Assembly (NCBI GenBank): GCA_019279435.1
Contig: JAAALK010000082.1
Coordinates: forward strand, 25,639,034 to 25,703,033
DNA: 64,000 nt
Direction of reading: 5' to 3'
Source of the DNA: Zizania palustris
Lineage: Eukaryota > Streptophyta > Magnoliopsida > Poales > Poaceae
Shown: piece after piece, positions 11,224 through 19,520 of the stretch
Position numbering within the stretch: the first letter of the stretch is position 1
How the letters are laid out: the number at the start of each line of letters is the position of its first letter
Program-made: the position numbers and the translations under genes
The notes under the pieces: generated by a model
Told to the model about the DNA's origin: nothing
The model's input: the letters and a program-made list of their open reading frames with translations, nothing else
Databases searched by the model: none

Positions 11224-11586
11224 CTACACATGATAAGAGCGTCTCGATCGCTCAGTGCTGGGGTGAGTAAAATAATGACGAGGCATCCAGCACTGAGTGA
11301 CACGAGTAGTAGGCACAGTAAAAGCAGACGGTCTACGCACATAATAATCAGAATGATGCAAAGTGCGAGGTCTACCTACATGCAAAGAGCGCAAAGCATG
11401 TCGAGGTCTCCTACTCTGACGAGGTACAAATCTGCCAGCCCGAGGTCTACCATCATATGGAACATGGTGAAGACCTCGAGGAGCAAAACCTCTCCGGGAA
11501 GCACGAGGAGCCTCAAAAACAGGACGAGAGTAAAACTCAGACTCATGCATACCTAAAGATGGGTAATGCATGTCCTGATAGCTCAT
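11224..11586 (-). CDS. Arg-rich linker between Gag and Pol, in frame with both
   Basis: About 120 open codons lie between two TAG stops, in the same frame as gag upstream and pol downstream. The translation is basic and rich in Arg, Tyr, His and Pro, with no domain I recognise. In other Sirevirus-like copies this zone is a low-complexity basic tail of Gag before the protease; element D has a similar Arg/Gly-rich stretch at 63640-64000. It would be made only by reading through the upstream TAG, or it is simply part of a once-continuous gag-pol. Confidence 0.6.
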   Translation of the reverse strand: MSYQDMHYPSLGMHESEFYSRPVFEAPRASRRGFAPRGLHHVPYDGRPRAGRFVPRQSRRPRHALRSLHVGRPRTLHHSDYYVRRPSAFTVPTTRVTQCWMPRHYFTHPSTERSRRSYHV

Positions 11587-11589
11587 CGC

Positions 11590-13686
11590 CTATGCACGTC
11601 GCTCATCCTTGATGCGACGGAAACAGAAACCAATCAAATGACCCGCCCGCTGACAATAAGAACAGTGAAACACTCTCCTGGGGGCACTCTCATGGGTCAC
11701 AGGAGCAACTCTCACAGGCTCCTTGGGTTTCTTCACAGTGGTTTTCTTGGGAGGATTTTTCTTGGCAGGAGGAGTGGTTTTCTTTTGAGGATGGGTAGGC
11801 TTTTTGGCTGATGGGGTGTCCAACAGAGCTCTCTCTTTCTCTAGGGTGGTGGGAGAGGTAAAAACAGTTTTGGTCTTACTGTCTGAAGGTATCCTCTCAA
11901 AACCCAAACCTAGAGCTACCCCTGCTCTGTCAGCACACAACTTGGTCTTGGCCAAGAGCAAATCCATCCTACCCTTCCCCTCAGTGCATTTGTTCACCAC
12001 AGAAAGAAGGTATTCATTTTCTAACATGAGGTTTTCAGCTCGCTCTCTAACAGTGCCTAGCTGGTCCTTAAGGGTAATGCATGTGTCACACACAGGCTGC
12101 ACATCCTTAGAACTACCGGCCCTTTCCAATCTAGCCTCCAAATCATGAACATGCTTATCACGTAAATTAATGCTATCGCGTAATAAAGAGCAGTTCATGC
12201 AATCAATAACATCACGAGGTCTAGAATCCACCTCCAAAAGCTGCTTCTGTGCAGTCTCAAGCTCAGAAAGAGTTTGAGCATGAACAGAACGCAACTGAGC
12301 AAGCTCACTCATGACAACAGAACATGATTCACATTCAGCATCATCAAATTTAGACTTAAGCATGGCATATTCAGTAGAAATAGTTTCTAGCCTAAGTCTA
12401 AGGTCTTTTCTTTCTCTAGCGGCTTGCACAAGTAATCTATCCTGACCTAGCACAACTTCATTCAGCTCATCTAATTTAATTAGAAGCTGGTCAGATGATA
12501 GGTTTACCTCAGATGAGTCAAGCTCATCGCCGCTGTGATCGCTGTCGGCCATGAAGCAAAGGCCGGTGAAGTCACGTCCCATCTTGTCCTTCTTGTCCTC
12601 CTTCCTTGGGGACTCCTCCTCCTCAGAGCTCGACTCCTCAGTTGAGGAAGTGTCGATGTCGCTGAGAGCAGCAACAAAAGCTCTGGAAGCGGCCTTGGCT
12701 ACTTTCTTAGCCATCTTGCCGCGCTTGCCCTTTACAAAGGGCTTCCTCTCCTTTTTGTGGTATTTAGGGCGCTCACTCTCATCTCTCTTCTTGACCTTGG
12801 GGCAATTGGCCTTAATGTGAGAGGTGTCGCCACATTCATAGCAGCCACTAAAACCACTTCTCCTCTGATCCCGTCTCTCATGATGAAAGCGGGTGAACCT
12901 CCGGGCAATGAGAGCAAGCTCATCATCAGCTAGAGTGTCCACCTGCTCCTTTGTGACGGAGACCAGGGAGGACAAAGCAAAACCATCTGCAAGAACACAA
13001 GTGCCTGATGTGCTTGGTTCTGCAGTGTTGCCACGGCTAGTGCTAGAAACCAATGCCAATGGCTGTGGCAAAGAGCTTCTGTGCACAGCAAGAGATGCCT
13101 TGGCAATCTCTGTGGACTTCAGCTTGCTGAAGAGTTCGTCACAGGTTAGAGTGTCATAGCCTGTGGACTCCTCAATACTGGATATCTTCACTTCCCATAT
13201 GCTACGGTCAAGAGCATAGAGAAGCTTGATAGCCCTATCATGATCACTGTAAGCAAGCGTCCCGTTGGATCGCAAGTTACTCACTATAGCATCAAAGCGC
13301 GAAAACATGGCATCTATAGATTCACCAGGTGCCTGCACAAACAGCTGATACTGTTGGTTGTAGGTGCTTTGGCGCCTGGCCTTAATCTGAGTAGAGCCCT
13401 CATGAAAAATAGTGAGCGTTGTCCAAATTTCCCTAGCAGTCCTAAGGTGCTGCACCCTATCGAACTCACTCCAGCTCAAACCGATGAATAGTATATTTCT
13501 TGCCTTGGAATTGGCATTATACTGATCCTTCTCTGTTTGAGAGGTGCGAGTCTCAGGGATGGAGTATTGTGATTCCACAATCTCCCAAATTGAATTTCCT
13601 TGGCTTAACAAGTAAGCCTCCATGCGCACCTTCCAGTATGCAAAATCTGTCCCATCGAACAGAGGAATTTTACTGCCTCTATCCAT
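11590..13686 (-). CDS. Copia Gag polyprotein, element B
   Basis: 698 codons starting 52 bp inside the primer site. The N-terminus (residues 1-200, with FDGTDFAYWKVRMEAYLLS) is the Retrotran_gag_2/UBN2 capsid region. A CCHC zinc knuckle CYECGDTSHIKANC lies at 282-295, followed by a Lys-rich segment and an acidic Ser/Glu cluster (about 345-365). A long coiled-coil-like, Leu/Glu-rich region covers about 400-610. A Pro/Lys-rich tract follows, then a second CCHC knuckle at C675, C678, H683 and C688. It would form the virus-like particle and bind RNA. The ATG is supported by conservation with the starts at 17484 and 22739. It ends at a TAG (11590-11592), after which the same frame stays open. Confidence 0.93.
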   Translation of the reverse strand: MDRGSKIPLFDGTDFAYWKVRMEAYLLSQGNSIWEIVESQYSIPETRTSQTEKDQYNANSKARNILFIGLSWSEFDRVQHLRTAREIWTTLTIFHEGSTQIKARRQSTYNQQYQLFVQAPGESIDAMFSRFDAIVSNLRSNGTLAYSDHDRAIKLLYALDRSIWEVKISSIEESTGYDTLTCDELFSKLKSTEIAKASLAVHRSSLPQPLALVSSTSRGNTAEPSTSGTCVLADGFALSSLVSVTKEQVDTLADDELALIARRFTRFHHERRDQRRSGFSGCYECGDTSHIKANCPKVKKRDESERPKYHKKERKPFVKGKRGKMAKKVAKAASRAFVAALSDIDTSSTEESSSEEEESPRKEDKKDKMGRDFTGLCFMADSDHSGDELDSSEVNLSSDQLLIKLDELNEVVLGQDRLLVQAARERKDLRLRLETISTEYAMLKSKFDDAECESCSVVMSELAQLRSVHAQTLSELETAQKQLLEVDSRPRDVIDCMNCSLLRDSINLRDKHVHDLEARLERAGSSKDVQPVCDTCITLKDQLGTVRERAENLMLENEYLLSVVNKCTEGKGRMDLLLAKTKLCADRAGVALGLGFERIPSDSKTKTVFTSPTTLEKERALLDTPSAKKPTHPQKKTTPPAKKNPPKKTTVKKPKEPVRVAPVTHESAPRRVFHCSYCQRAGHLIGFCFRRIKDERRA

Positions 13687-13736
13687 GTCGCCAACAGATC
13701 ACAAAACCGGTTAAGGTCAACTGGTGATCTTAACCC

Positions 13737-13748
13737 GCTCTGATACCA
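13737..13748 (-). other. Primer binding site of element B
   Basis: On the minus strand TGGTATCAGAGC lies 2 bp inside the 5' LTR. It is complementary to the 3' end of plant initiator tRNA-Met, the standard primer of Ty1-copia elements. It fixes the element orientation as minus. Confidence 0.9.
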
Positions 13749-13750
13749 AT

Positions 13751-15731
13751 TGTTGGACCGGAAATGGCGACCAGAGGGGGGGGTGAATGGGAGCTTTTAA
13801 AATTTCGGGCTAAAACTTAGCCTTCTGTTCAGTTCTGTCTTCTGCGGAACAGGCTTCGAACACTACCTTCGAAGGTCTGGTTCGGAGGTACTTCGACACC
13901 TTCGAACACAGGCTTCGGAGGAGCAAAAGTTCGAAGCCAAGAAGACTTCGCTCCACTAACAACCCTCGAAAACCTACTCTGCTAAGTCAGTGCAGGCTCC
14001 GCACACAGGGTGCTTCGAGCAGACTTCGCACTTCACCCTTCGCAAGAGTGGACAGCCCTCTGAGGACTTCGACCAAGTACTTGGCGACAGCAACTAGTGC
14101 TGGGCTTCGTACGCGAAGGTCTACACGCACACAAAACGGACTACGCTAAGGGCTTCGACACAAGAAGCACTACGGGATACAATCAGGGCATCGCTAGTTA
14201 GCAGCGAGGTCTTGCCTCGTGTTACACAGAGCGACAGCACACTAAAAAACACACTTCGCGAGGAAAAACACCCTTCGCCAAGACAGGCTTCGGTGAACTA
14301 AAACTAGCGAGGTATGTAAAGCGAGCTCAAGCAAAAAGCACAAGGAAGCAGGGCTTCGCCGCTTGAACAAGGAACACAAAATATATTGAACTCTGGATGA
14401 AAAACAGTGAGGTATGTGTACAGGAGCTCAACAGTAAATGCTCAAAGTGTTAAATGTTACCTACCGAGCCCCCATATTTATAGCCCACGACTTCATCCTA
14501 AGGAAGTGACTACTTTACCCCTAGGGTTTACAATGGATTTGTCTCTATAGAACTAAGGGGTACAAAAGGTAGTCCACCTTTATTCTGGAGGCTTCTCTGT
14601 CAGCTGCAGAGGGGACAGTGTCAGCCTTTTTCAGAACAGACAGTGTCAGCCTTTACAGAGTTGACTTCTGGAACCTCCCTTCGCACCGGAGGGTGCGGTA
14701 GCTTCGGCGAGAAGCCTGCAGCCTGTTGGCCTTCGCTCCGCCGAAGAAGTCCTTCGATACAGTGACGGTTTTAAGCCGAAGCCGTCAAAGCCCCTTGGGC
14801 CTTCGCACCACCACCTCCGGAGTGGATCACCACGGCTTCGCAGCTACTCCCAGCTCGAACACCGTCCGTCTGTGTACCGAAGCCATGCATGGCCGAAGCA
14901 CCTCAAGTCAACCTCACTCCGAAGTCCCACCTTCGGAGTACCACCCTTCGAAGTCCCTCCTTCGTCCAAGGCCTCCGCATGAAGCATTCCATGAGCACTT
15001 CGTCGCAGTGTCTCACTCCGAGCACACTCCTCGACGAGCCTCACCCGGACCATGCCTTCGATGCACCTCGACTTCTGAGACCTTCGTCGGGCCACCTTCG
15101 AGTGTCTCCCTCCGGAGCACACTTCGAACTCCTTGCCTCCGTAGAGGACTTGTTCCACCAACTCCGAAGTCACTCCATTCGGAGTACCTTCGAAGTGCCT
15201 CACCTCCGAGGACTTTGTCTCGGAGTACCTTCAGCCGGAGCCACGCTCCGCACTCTCTGCCTTCACCTGGCACGTCTCGACCCGAGGACCGACCCGGACC
15301 ACCTCCGCAGCCACCGTGACGGAGCTCCCCGCTCCCCTGGCATCAAGCCTCCCGCTTGACCCAGGTTCACCCGGCTCGAACCCTGTCCGTCGCCTCCGAA
15401 GTCCCTGCGCACCACCGACAAGCAAACAAGTGTATCCAGTACTCCGGAGACCTCTCCGGGTTAGCAACCTTCGGTACACACTCCGGTGTACCGCCCAAAG
15501 TACCGAACCCTTCGGTACGAACCCAGTCATCGCGTACTGTCGGACCCCTCCGACGAGCACACTCCGCTGCACAGCTGCAGCAAACAACACCGAACACACT
15601 TCGGTGAAACCACCTCCGAACACCCTTCGGAGGTACCACCTCCGAAGCCCTTCGGAGGTACCCTTCGAACAGAGGGTAAAATCCTGTCAATCACTCATCA
15701 CAAAATACCGAAACCAACCCTTGGTTTCTCA
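13751..15731 (-). repeat. Element B 5' LTR (right copy)
   Basis: 1,981 bp, beginning TGTTGGACCGG and ending GGTTTCTCA on the plus strand. It aligns end to end with 4175-6887 apart from the hAT-type insertion and one repeat copy there. The TATA box is at 14474-14483 on the minus strand. As the 5' LTR it would drive the gag-pol transcript. Confidence 0.93.
14474..14483 (-). promoter_or_regulatory. TATA box of element B 5' LTR
   Basis: Minus-strand CTATAAATAT, identical to the box in the other LTR. Transcription would run toward lower coordinates through the primer site into gag. Confidence 0.6.
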
Positions 15732-15736
15732 ACCTC

Positions 15737-15885
15737 TGATCACTCCTACTTCGATCGAGCCTCCTCAGCCGAGTCCAGAGGTGCCAGGTGCCGACTCCGG
15801 TGAGATGACTTCTCAGCCGAGTCCAGAGGAGCCAGTTGCTGACTCTGGTAAGGTGACTTGAGATCACCTAGGATCCCGAGCAGTT
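15737..15885 (+). pseudogene. Continuation of element A pol after element B
   Basis: Resumes the acidic integrase-RT linker exactly where 4174 left off (TSIEPPQPSPEVPGADSGE). It contains a local duplication of the PSPE block and a TGA at about 15858, and ends at GATCCCGAGCAGTT. The equivalent sequence in element D (about 62080-62140) continues uninterrupted here. In A, an LTR begins at the next base, so a second copia element (C) inserted at this point. The RT and RNase H part of A is not visible. Confidence 0.8.
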
Positions 15886-16448
15886 TGAGGAGCCATGCTG
15901 AATAGCGTGGGCCTCATGGCTCTAGAAGTGATGAGTCATTGTCAACGATAGTCAAAGAGGACAGAAGAAGAAGATATCTGCTGTTTCATGGGCCGCGTGT
16001 GACTCAGGTACACGGGTAGCGAGCGACTGTCGGGCAGAGGAGGCTGCGAAGTCGGGCTGGCCCAATCCGGTGCATGGGACAGAAGCAGTAGAAGACCCAC
16101 TGGGCTGTTGACCAGGATTGACTCAGGTACACGGGCGGTGAGTGATTACCGGGCTGAGAGAGCTGTGGAATCGGGCCGGCCCAATCCGGGTACCTGGTGC
16201 AAAGTCGGTGGAGGCTTTGTCAGTTTCGGCGCAAAATTGACGACCGTCGATCTTGTATCCGACTGTCTAGAAGAGAAGCCGTAGTCGCTACGAAAACTTA
16301 GCTTCCAGATAAGTCATCTGTATCTCTAGGCCCACAGTCAGTCAGTCGTGTCTGTAAAAACTCCTAAGGGCAGTAGAGTCTTTTCCTTTATTCTTGCGTC
16401 TGTAAAAACCCTAAAGGGCTGGTAGAATATTCCTAGTGTTGGGCAGCC

Positions 16449-16457
16449 TATAAATAG
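16449..16457 (+). promoter_or_regulatory. TATA box of element C LTR
   Basis: TATAAATAG in the context GCCTATAAATAGG, conserved at 34449-34457 in the solo LTR and on the minus strand near 58450 in element D. Cross-copy conservation supports a core promoter. Confidence 0.65.
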
Positions 16458-16891
16458 GGCCCCAATCCCTAGGGTTTGGACTACCCTTTTAGAAATCACT
16501 TTTTCAATCATCCCTTGGGTCATTTTGTTCCTGCGTGCTTTTTCTCTCTCCCTGTGTGCGCCGCCAGGCAACCTCCTGTTCTTCCTGAGATTCATTTGGC
16601 TCTTTACTGTTTGGAAGTTTTTATTCCTATTGATTCTCATGCGCAGCACTTCATTTAAGGTTCTGTTGGTTCGGTTTGCACACAACTAATTTATTCCTAA
16701 GCAGAAGCTTCTCTGTGGCTTCTGTTTGTTCTTCACAAGAGTACTAGTTCTTGTGGCTGGTAGCAAGTAGTACTACTTTCCTGTAGTTACAGTATGCTAG
16801 TACTTTAGCCTTGCTTTTCTTGTGTTGCTTTTTGATCGAGTTGGCAGGGCCAAAGTCCCTTTTCTTATGTGAAGTCCAACTCTGTGAAGCA

Positions 16892-17281
16892 GACTTCGAA
16901 TCAGCAGACTTCGAATCAGCAGACTTCGAATCAGTAAGCTTCGAATCTGCAAGCTTCGAATCTGCATACTTCGAATCTGCATACTTCGAATCTGCATACT
17001 TCGAATCAGCAGGCTTCGAATCTGCAAGCTTCGAATCTGCAGACTTCGAATCAGCAGACTTCGAATCAGCAGACTTCGACTCAGCAAGCTTCGAATCTGC
17101 ATACTTCGAATCTGCAGGCTTCGAATCTTCATACTTCGAATCTGCATACTTCGAATCTGCATACTTCGAATCTGCAGGCTTCGAATCTGCATACTTCGAA
17201 TCTGCATACTCCGAATCTGCAACCTCCGAATCTGCAACCTCAGAATCTGCAACCTCTGAATCAGCAGACTTCGAATATGCA
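16892..17281 (+). repeat. 15-bp tandem array, 26 units, in the LTR
   Basis: 26 consecutive 15-bp units of the type TACTTCGAATCTGCA, without indels. Variation is concentrated in the first two bases (GA, AG, TA, GG, AC) and in TCA versus CTG before GCA. Each unit centres on the palindrome TTCGAA in all but the last few, where it decays to TCCGAA or TCTGAA. Because 15 is a multiple of three the array stays open on both strands, but nothing suggests it is coding. Confidence 0.95.
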
Positions 17282-17420
17282 GACTTAGTCAATTTGTTCT
17301 CGCTTTGCTGTTTAGTTTTCTTTTTAAATGCGTTGGGTTTTGGGAGCAGGCCATTGATTCGAAAGAATTTTTTAGGCGCCCATTCACCCCCCCTCTGGTC
17401 GCTACTTTCGGTCCTACAAG

Positions 17421-17432
17421 TGGTATCAGAGC
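17421..17432 (+). other. Primer binding site of element C
   Basis: TGGTATCAGAGC two bases after the LTR end, complementary to the initiator tRNA-Met 3' end. It confirms plus orientation. Confidence 0.9.
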
Positions 17433-17483
17433 TTGGTTAGGGTTTTTCCATACCATAACCGGTTCTAAACCCCGGTAGTGACC

Positions 17484-17822
17484 ATGACGTCTCCTGGCAA
17501 GGTCCCGTCCTTGGAAGCCTATGGCTATAACTATTGGAAGACTCGCATGCGAGCCTATCTCATGAGCCAGGGTTCGGACATTTGGGACATTTGCGTTCAC
17601 ACCACGTTTGTCATATTGCCAGTCACTGAGCAGGGTACTGCTGGTATCATTGCTCAGCATCTGAGCAACAGTAAGGCTGTGAACATTCTTTTCTCTGGTT
17701 TAGGTCCCACTGAGTTTGAGCGTGTGAGCCATCTCTCCACTGCGAGAGAGATCTGGGCTACCCTCAAGGCATACCATGAGGGAACAGCTCAGGTCAAGGC
17801 TCGGCTCTATCAGACCTACCGG
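17484..17822 (+). CDS. Copia Gag N-terminus, element C (cut by assembly gap)
   Basis: 113 open codons from ATG 17484 to the N-run. The sequence has the Retrotran_gag_2 signature (YNYWKTRMRAYLMSQGSDIW, then AVNILFSGL, then STAREIWATLKAYHEG). It is homologous to Gag of element B (11590-13686) but clearly a different family. Gag forms the particle shell. No stop or frameshift occurs in the visible part, so element C may have been recent; the rest is hidden by the gap. Confidence 0.85.
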
Positions 17823-17922
17823 NNNNNNNNNNNNNNNNNNNNNNNNNNNNNNNNNNNNNNNNNNNNNNNNNNNNNNNNNNNNNNNNNNNNNNNNNNNNNN
17901 NNNNNNNNNNNNNNNNNNNNNN
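17823..17922. other. Assembly gap (100 N)
   Basis: Exactly 100 N, the conventional placeholder for a gap of unknown size. Copia gag on the left does not continue on the right, where gypsy pol appears on the opposite strand. The missing sequence must be kilobases long, or the join is a scaffolding artefact. Confidence 0.98.
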
Positions 17923-19085
17923 ACCATGCTAACTATCAATGCCCATGGGGCGGCACGGGTGCCTGCTTGGACCTCCGCGTAGATGGCGACCAAGGTCGGA
18001 TCAGTAGCCTGGGCATGGCAGAGGCATTCTATGAAGTCGAAGCGGGGCACCGAAATAGACATCACCTCCCCCTTGTCATTGTCGTGGCGGGAGAGGGCGT
18101 CGGCGATGATGTTCATGGTGCCTAACTGGTACTCCACCGAGAAGTCGAAGCCCAGGAGCTTGCCGACCCAGTGGTGTTGAGGGATCGTGGCGAGGCGCTG
18201 GTCGAGGAGGTACTTCAGGGTGTAGTGGTCGGTCTTGACGATGAAGCACCTTCCTCAAAGGTACGGGCACCAGTGTCGTACTGCCTGAACGAGGCCGATG
18301 AGTTCGCGCTCGTAGGCGGCCAGTGAGCGGTGGCGAGGCGCTAACGGCCTGCTAAAGAAGTCTACCGGATGACCCTCCTGGAGCAAGACAGTGCCGAACC
18401 CGATCATAGATGCGTTGCACTCGACGGTGAATGGCCGGCCGAAGTCGGGCATGACAAGGACGGGGGTGGACGTGACGGCGGCTTTGAGCGCTGTGAAGGT
18501 TGCGGCTGCTGCATCGTTCCATGAGAATCGTTCCTTCTTGAGTAGGGCCATCAGTGGTGCCATAATTGCACCGTAGTTGTGGACAAACTTGCGGTAGTAC
18601 CCGGTGAGGCTGAGGAAACCGCGCACAGTCCGGGGTAAGCATGGGGCCGACCACTCATGTATCGCCTGCACCTTGGCCAGGTCCATGGACACTCCCACCG
18701 CGGATATGACATGACCGATGTAGGCGACGGAGGGGGCCCCAAAGGAACACTTGGAGCGCTTGATGAAGAGATGGTGGTGGCGTAGTTCTTTGAGGATGGC
18801 TCGAAGATGGCGAAGGTGATCCGCTCATGTCCTGCTATAAATCAGAATGTCATCAAAAAATATCAGGACGAAGCGGCATAGAAATTGCTTGAGTACGTCA
18901 TTCATCAGGGCCTGGAATGTTGCTGGTGTGTTGCATAGCCCGAATGCCATCACCAGGAACTCATATAGGCCGTTGTGGGTGCGGAACGCCGTCTTGTGTT
19001 CGTCTTCTAGGCACATGCACACCTGGTGGTACCCATACCAAAGGTCCATCTTGGTGAAGAACTTTGTGCCATGGAGCTCGTCATG
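17923..19085 (-). pseudogene. Ty3-gypsy pol fragment (RT and RNase H), chromovirus-like
   Basis: Read on the minus strand, the fragment starts in RT at FFTKMDLWYGYHQV. It passes YEFLVMAFGLCNTPATFQ and the active site FFDDILIYS, then the RT thumb (GFLSLTGYYRKFVHNYG). RNase H follows (VECNASMIGFGTVLLQEGHP, then YERELIGLVQAVRHW), and the tail is NIIADALSR, where integrase should begin before the gap. Several stops (for example after LIYSRT and after HWCPYL) break it. Catalytic Asp in the RNase H block is replaced (ECNAS rather than ECDAS). It is fused at about 19085 to an unrelated plus-strand gag fragment. Confidence 0.85.
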
Positions 19086-19090
19086 TTACC

Positions 19091-19520
19091 TAAAGGTCAT
19101 GTCATTCCAACTGCCAACGACTTGAAGAAACGTGCATACTGTAAGTGGCATGATTCGCTTTCTCATTCTAGTAACGATTGCAATGTTTTTCATCGGCACG
19201 TTCAATCGGCCATAGATGAAGGACGATTGAAAATAGATCCTAGCCCTAAGATGAAGCTGGACCAAGATCCCTTCCCCGTGAACAACATTGACCTCATCGG
19301 GAAGAGGGTGTTGATTTGGCCCGAGCAGGCCGAGTCATCCAAAGGGAAGGCGGTCTTCATTGGAAAACCTCACCTAAGCACGTTCGTACCAAAGAATCCT
19401 GAGGTAGGAGTGTGGAAAGTAAATGTCGACGCATCATATTTGTCTAGATCTCATTGGAAGACTGAGATAACTTTTGGGATGCTACTCCAGAAGCATAAGA
19501 AAAGGACTGAGAAGACGTAA
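19091..19520 (+). pseudogene. Ty3-gypsy Gag C-terminal fragment
   Basis: The translation shows KRAYCKWHDSLSHSSNDCNV, a C-x2-H-x4-H-x4-C zinc motif typical of plant gypsy Gag. The conserved QSAIDEGRL block and a tail of about 100 residues ending at a TAA (19518-19520) follow. No start codon or upstream gag is present; the left side runs directly into the opposite-strand RT fragment. It is probably a deletion remnant. Confidence 0.7.

Larger units (their letters stand above)
4175..15731 (-). mobile_element. Complete Ty1-copia retrotransposon B (Sirevirus type)
   Basis: An 11,557-bp element in minus orientation is flanked by a perfect 5-bp target duplication ACCTC (4170-4174 and 15732-15736). 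LTRs are 4175-6887 and 13751-15731, both TG...CA. The difference in length is a 701-bp insertion with its 8-bp duplication, plus one extra copy of a 23-24-bp repeat. Outside these I count by eye about ten differences over 1.98 kb, so it is young. It has a primer site for initiator tRNA-Met, gag, protease, integrase, RT and RNase H in that order (copia order), and a polypurine tract. Long TTCGAA-rich LTRs, a large coiled-coil Gag and repeated polypurine tracts fit the Sirevirus lineage. It disrupts pol of element A. Confidence 0.95.
15886..17418 (+). repeat. 5' LTR of copia element C (A/D family)
   Basis: Begins TGAGGAGCCATGC and ends GGTCGCTACTTTCGGTCCTACA-like, as do the solo LTR at 33907-35890 and the inverted LTR at 56919-59046. 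It is 1,533 bp, shorter than those relatives (1,984 and 2,128 bp). The internal region is replaced by a 15-bp array at 16892-17281. It is followed by a primer site and gag start, so it is a 5' LTR. The first 5 bp upstream (CAGTT, 15881-15885) should be its target duplication, but the other end lies in or beyond the assembly gap. Confidence 0.9.

Noticed and set aside
16892..17281. Regular short repeats as a CRISPR array
   Set aside because: No spacers between units, plant nuclear context; it is a minisatellite.
13737..17432. GCTCTGATACCA / TGGTATCAGAGC motifs as tRNA gene remains
   Set aside because: Only 12 bp, directly next to LTR ends; they are primer binding sites. No cloverleaf-size sequence is present.
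16744..17440. Open frames of 150-210 codons on both strands
   Set aside because: Generated by the 15-bp array (a multiple of three); the protein is a monotonous repeat and is in an LTR.
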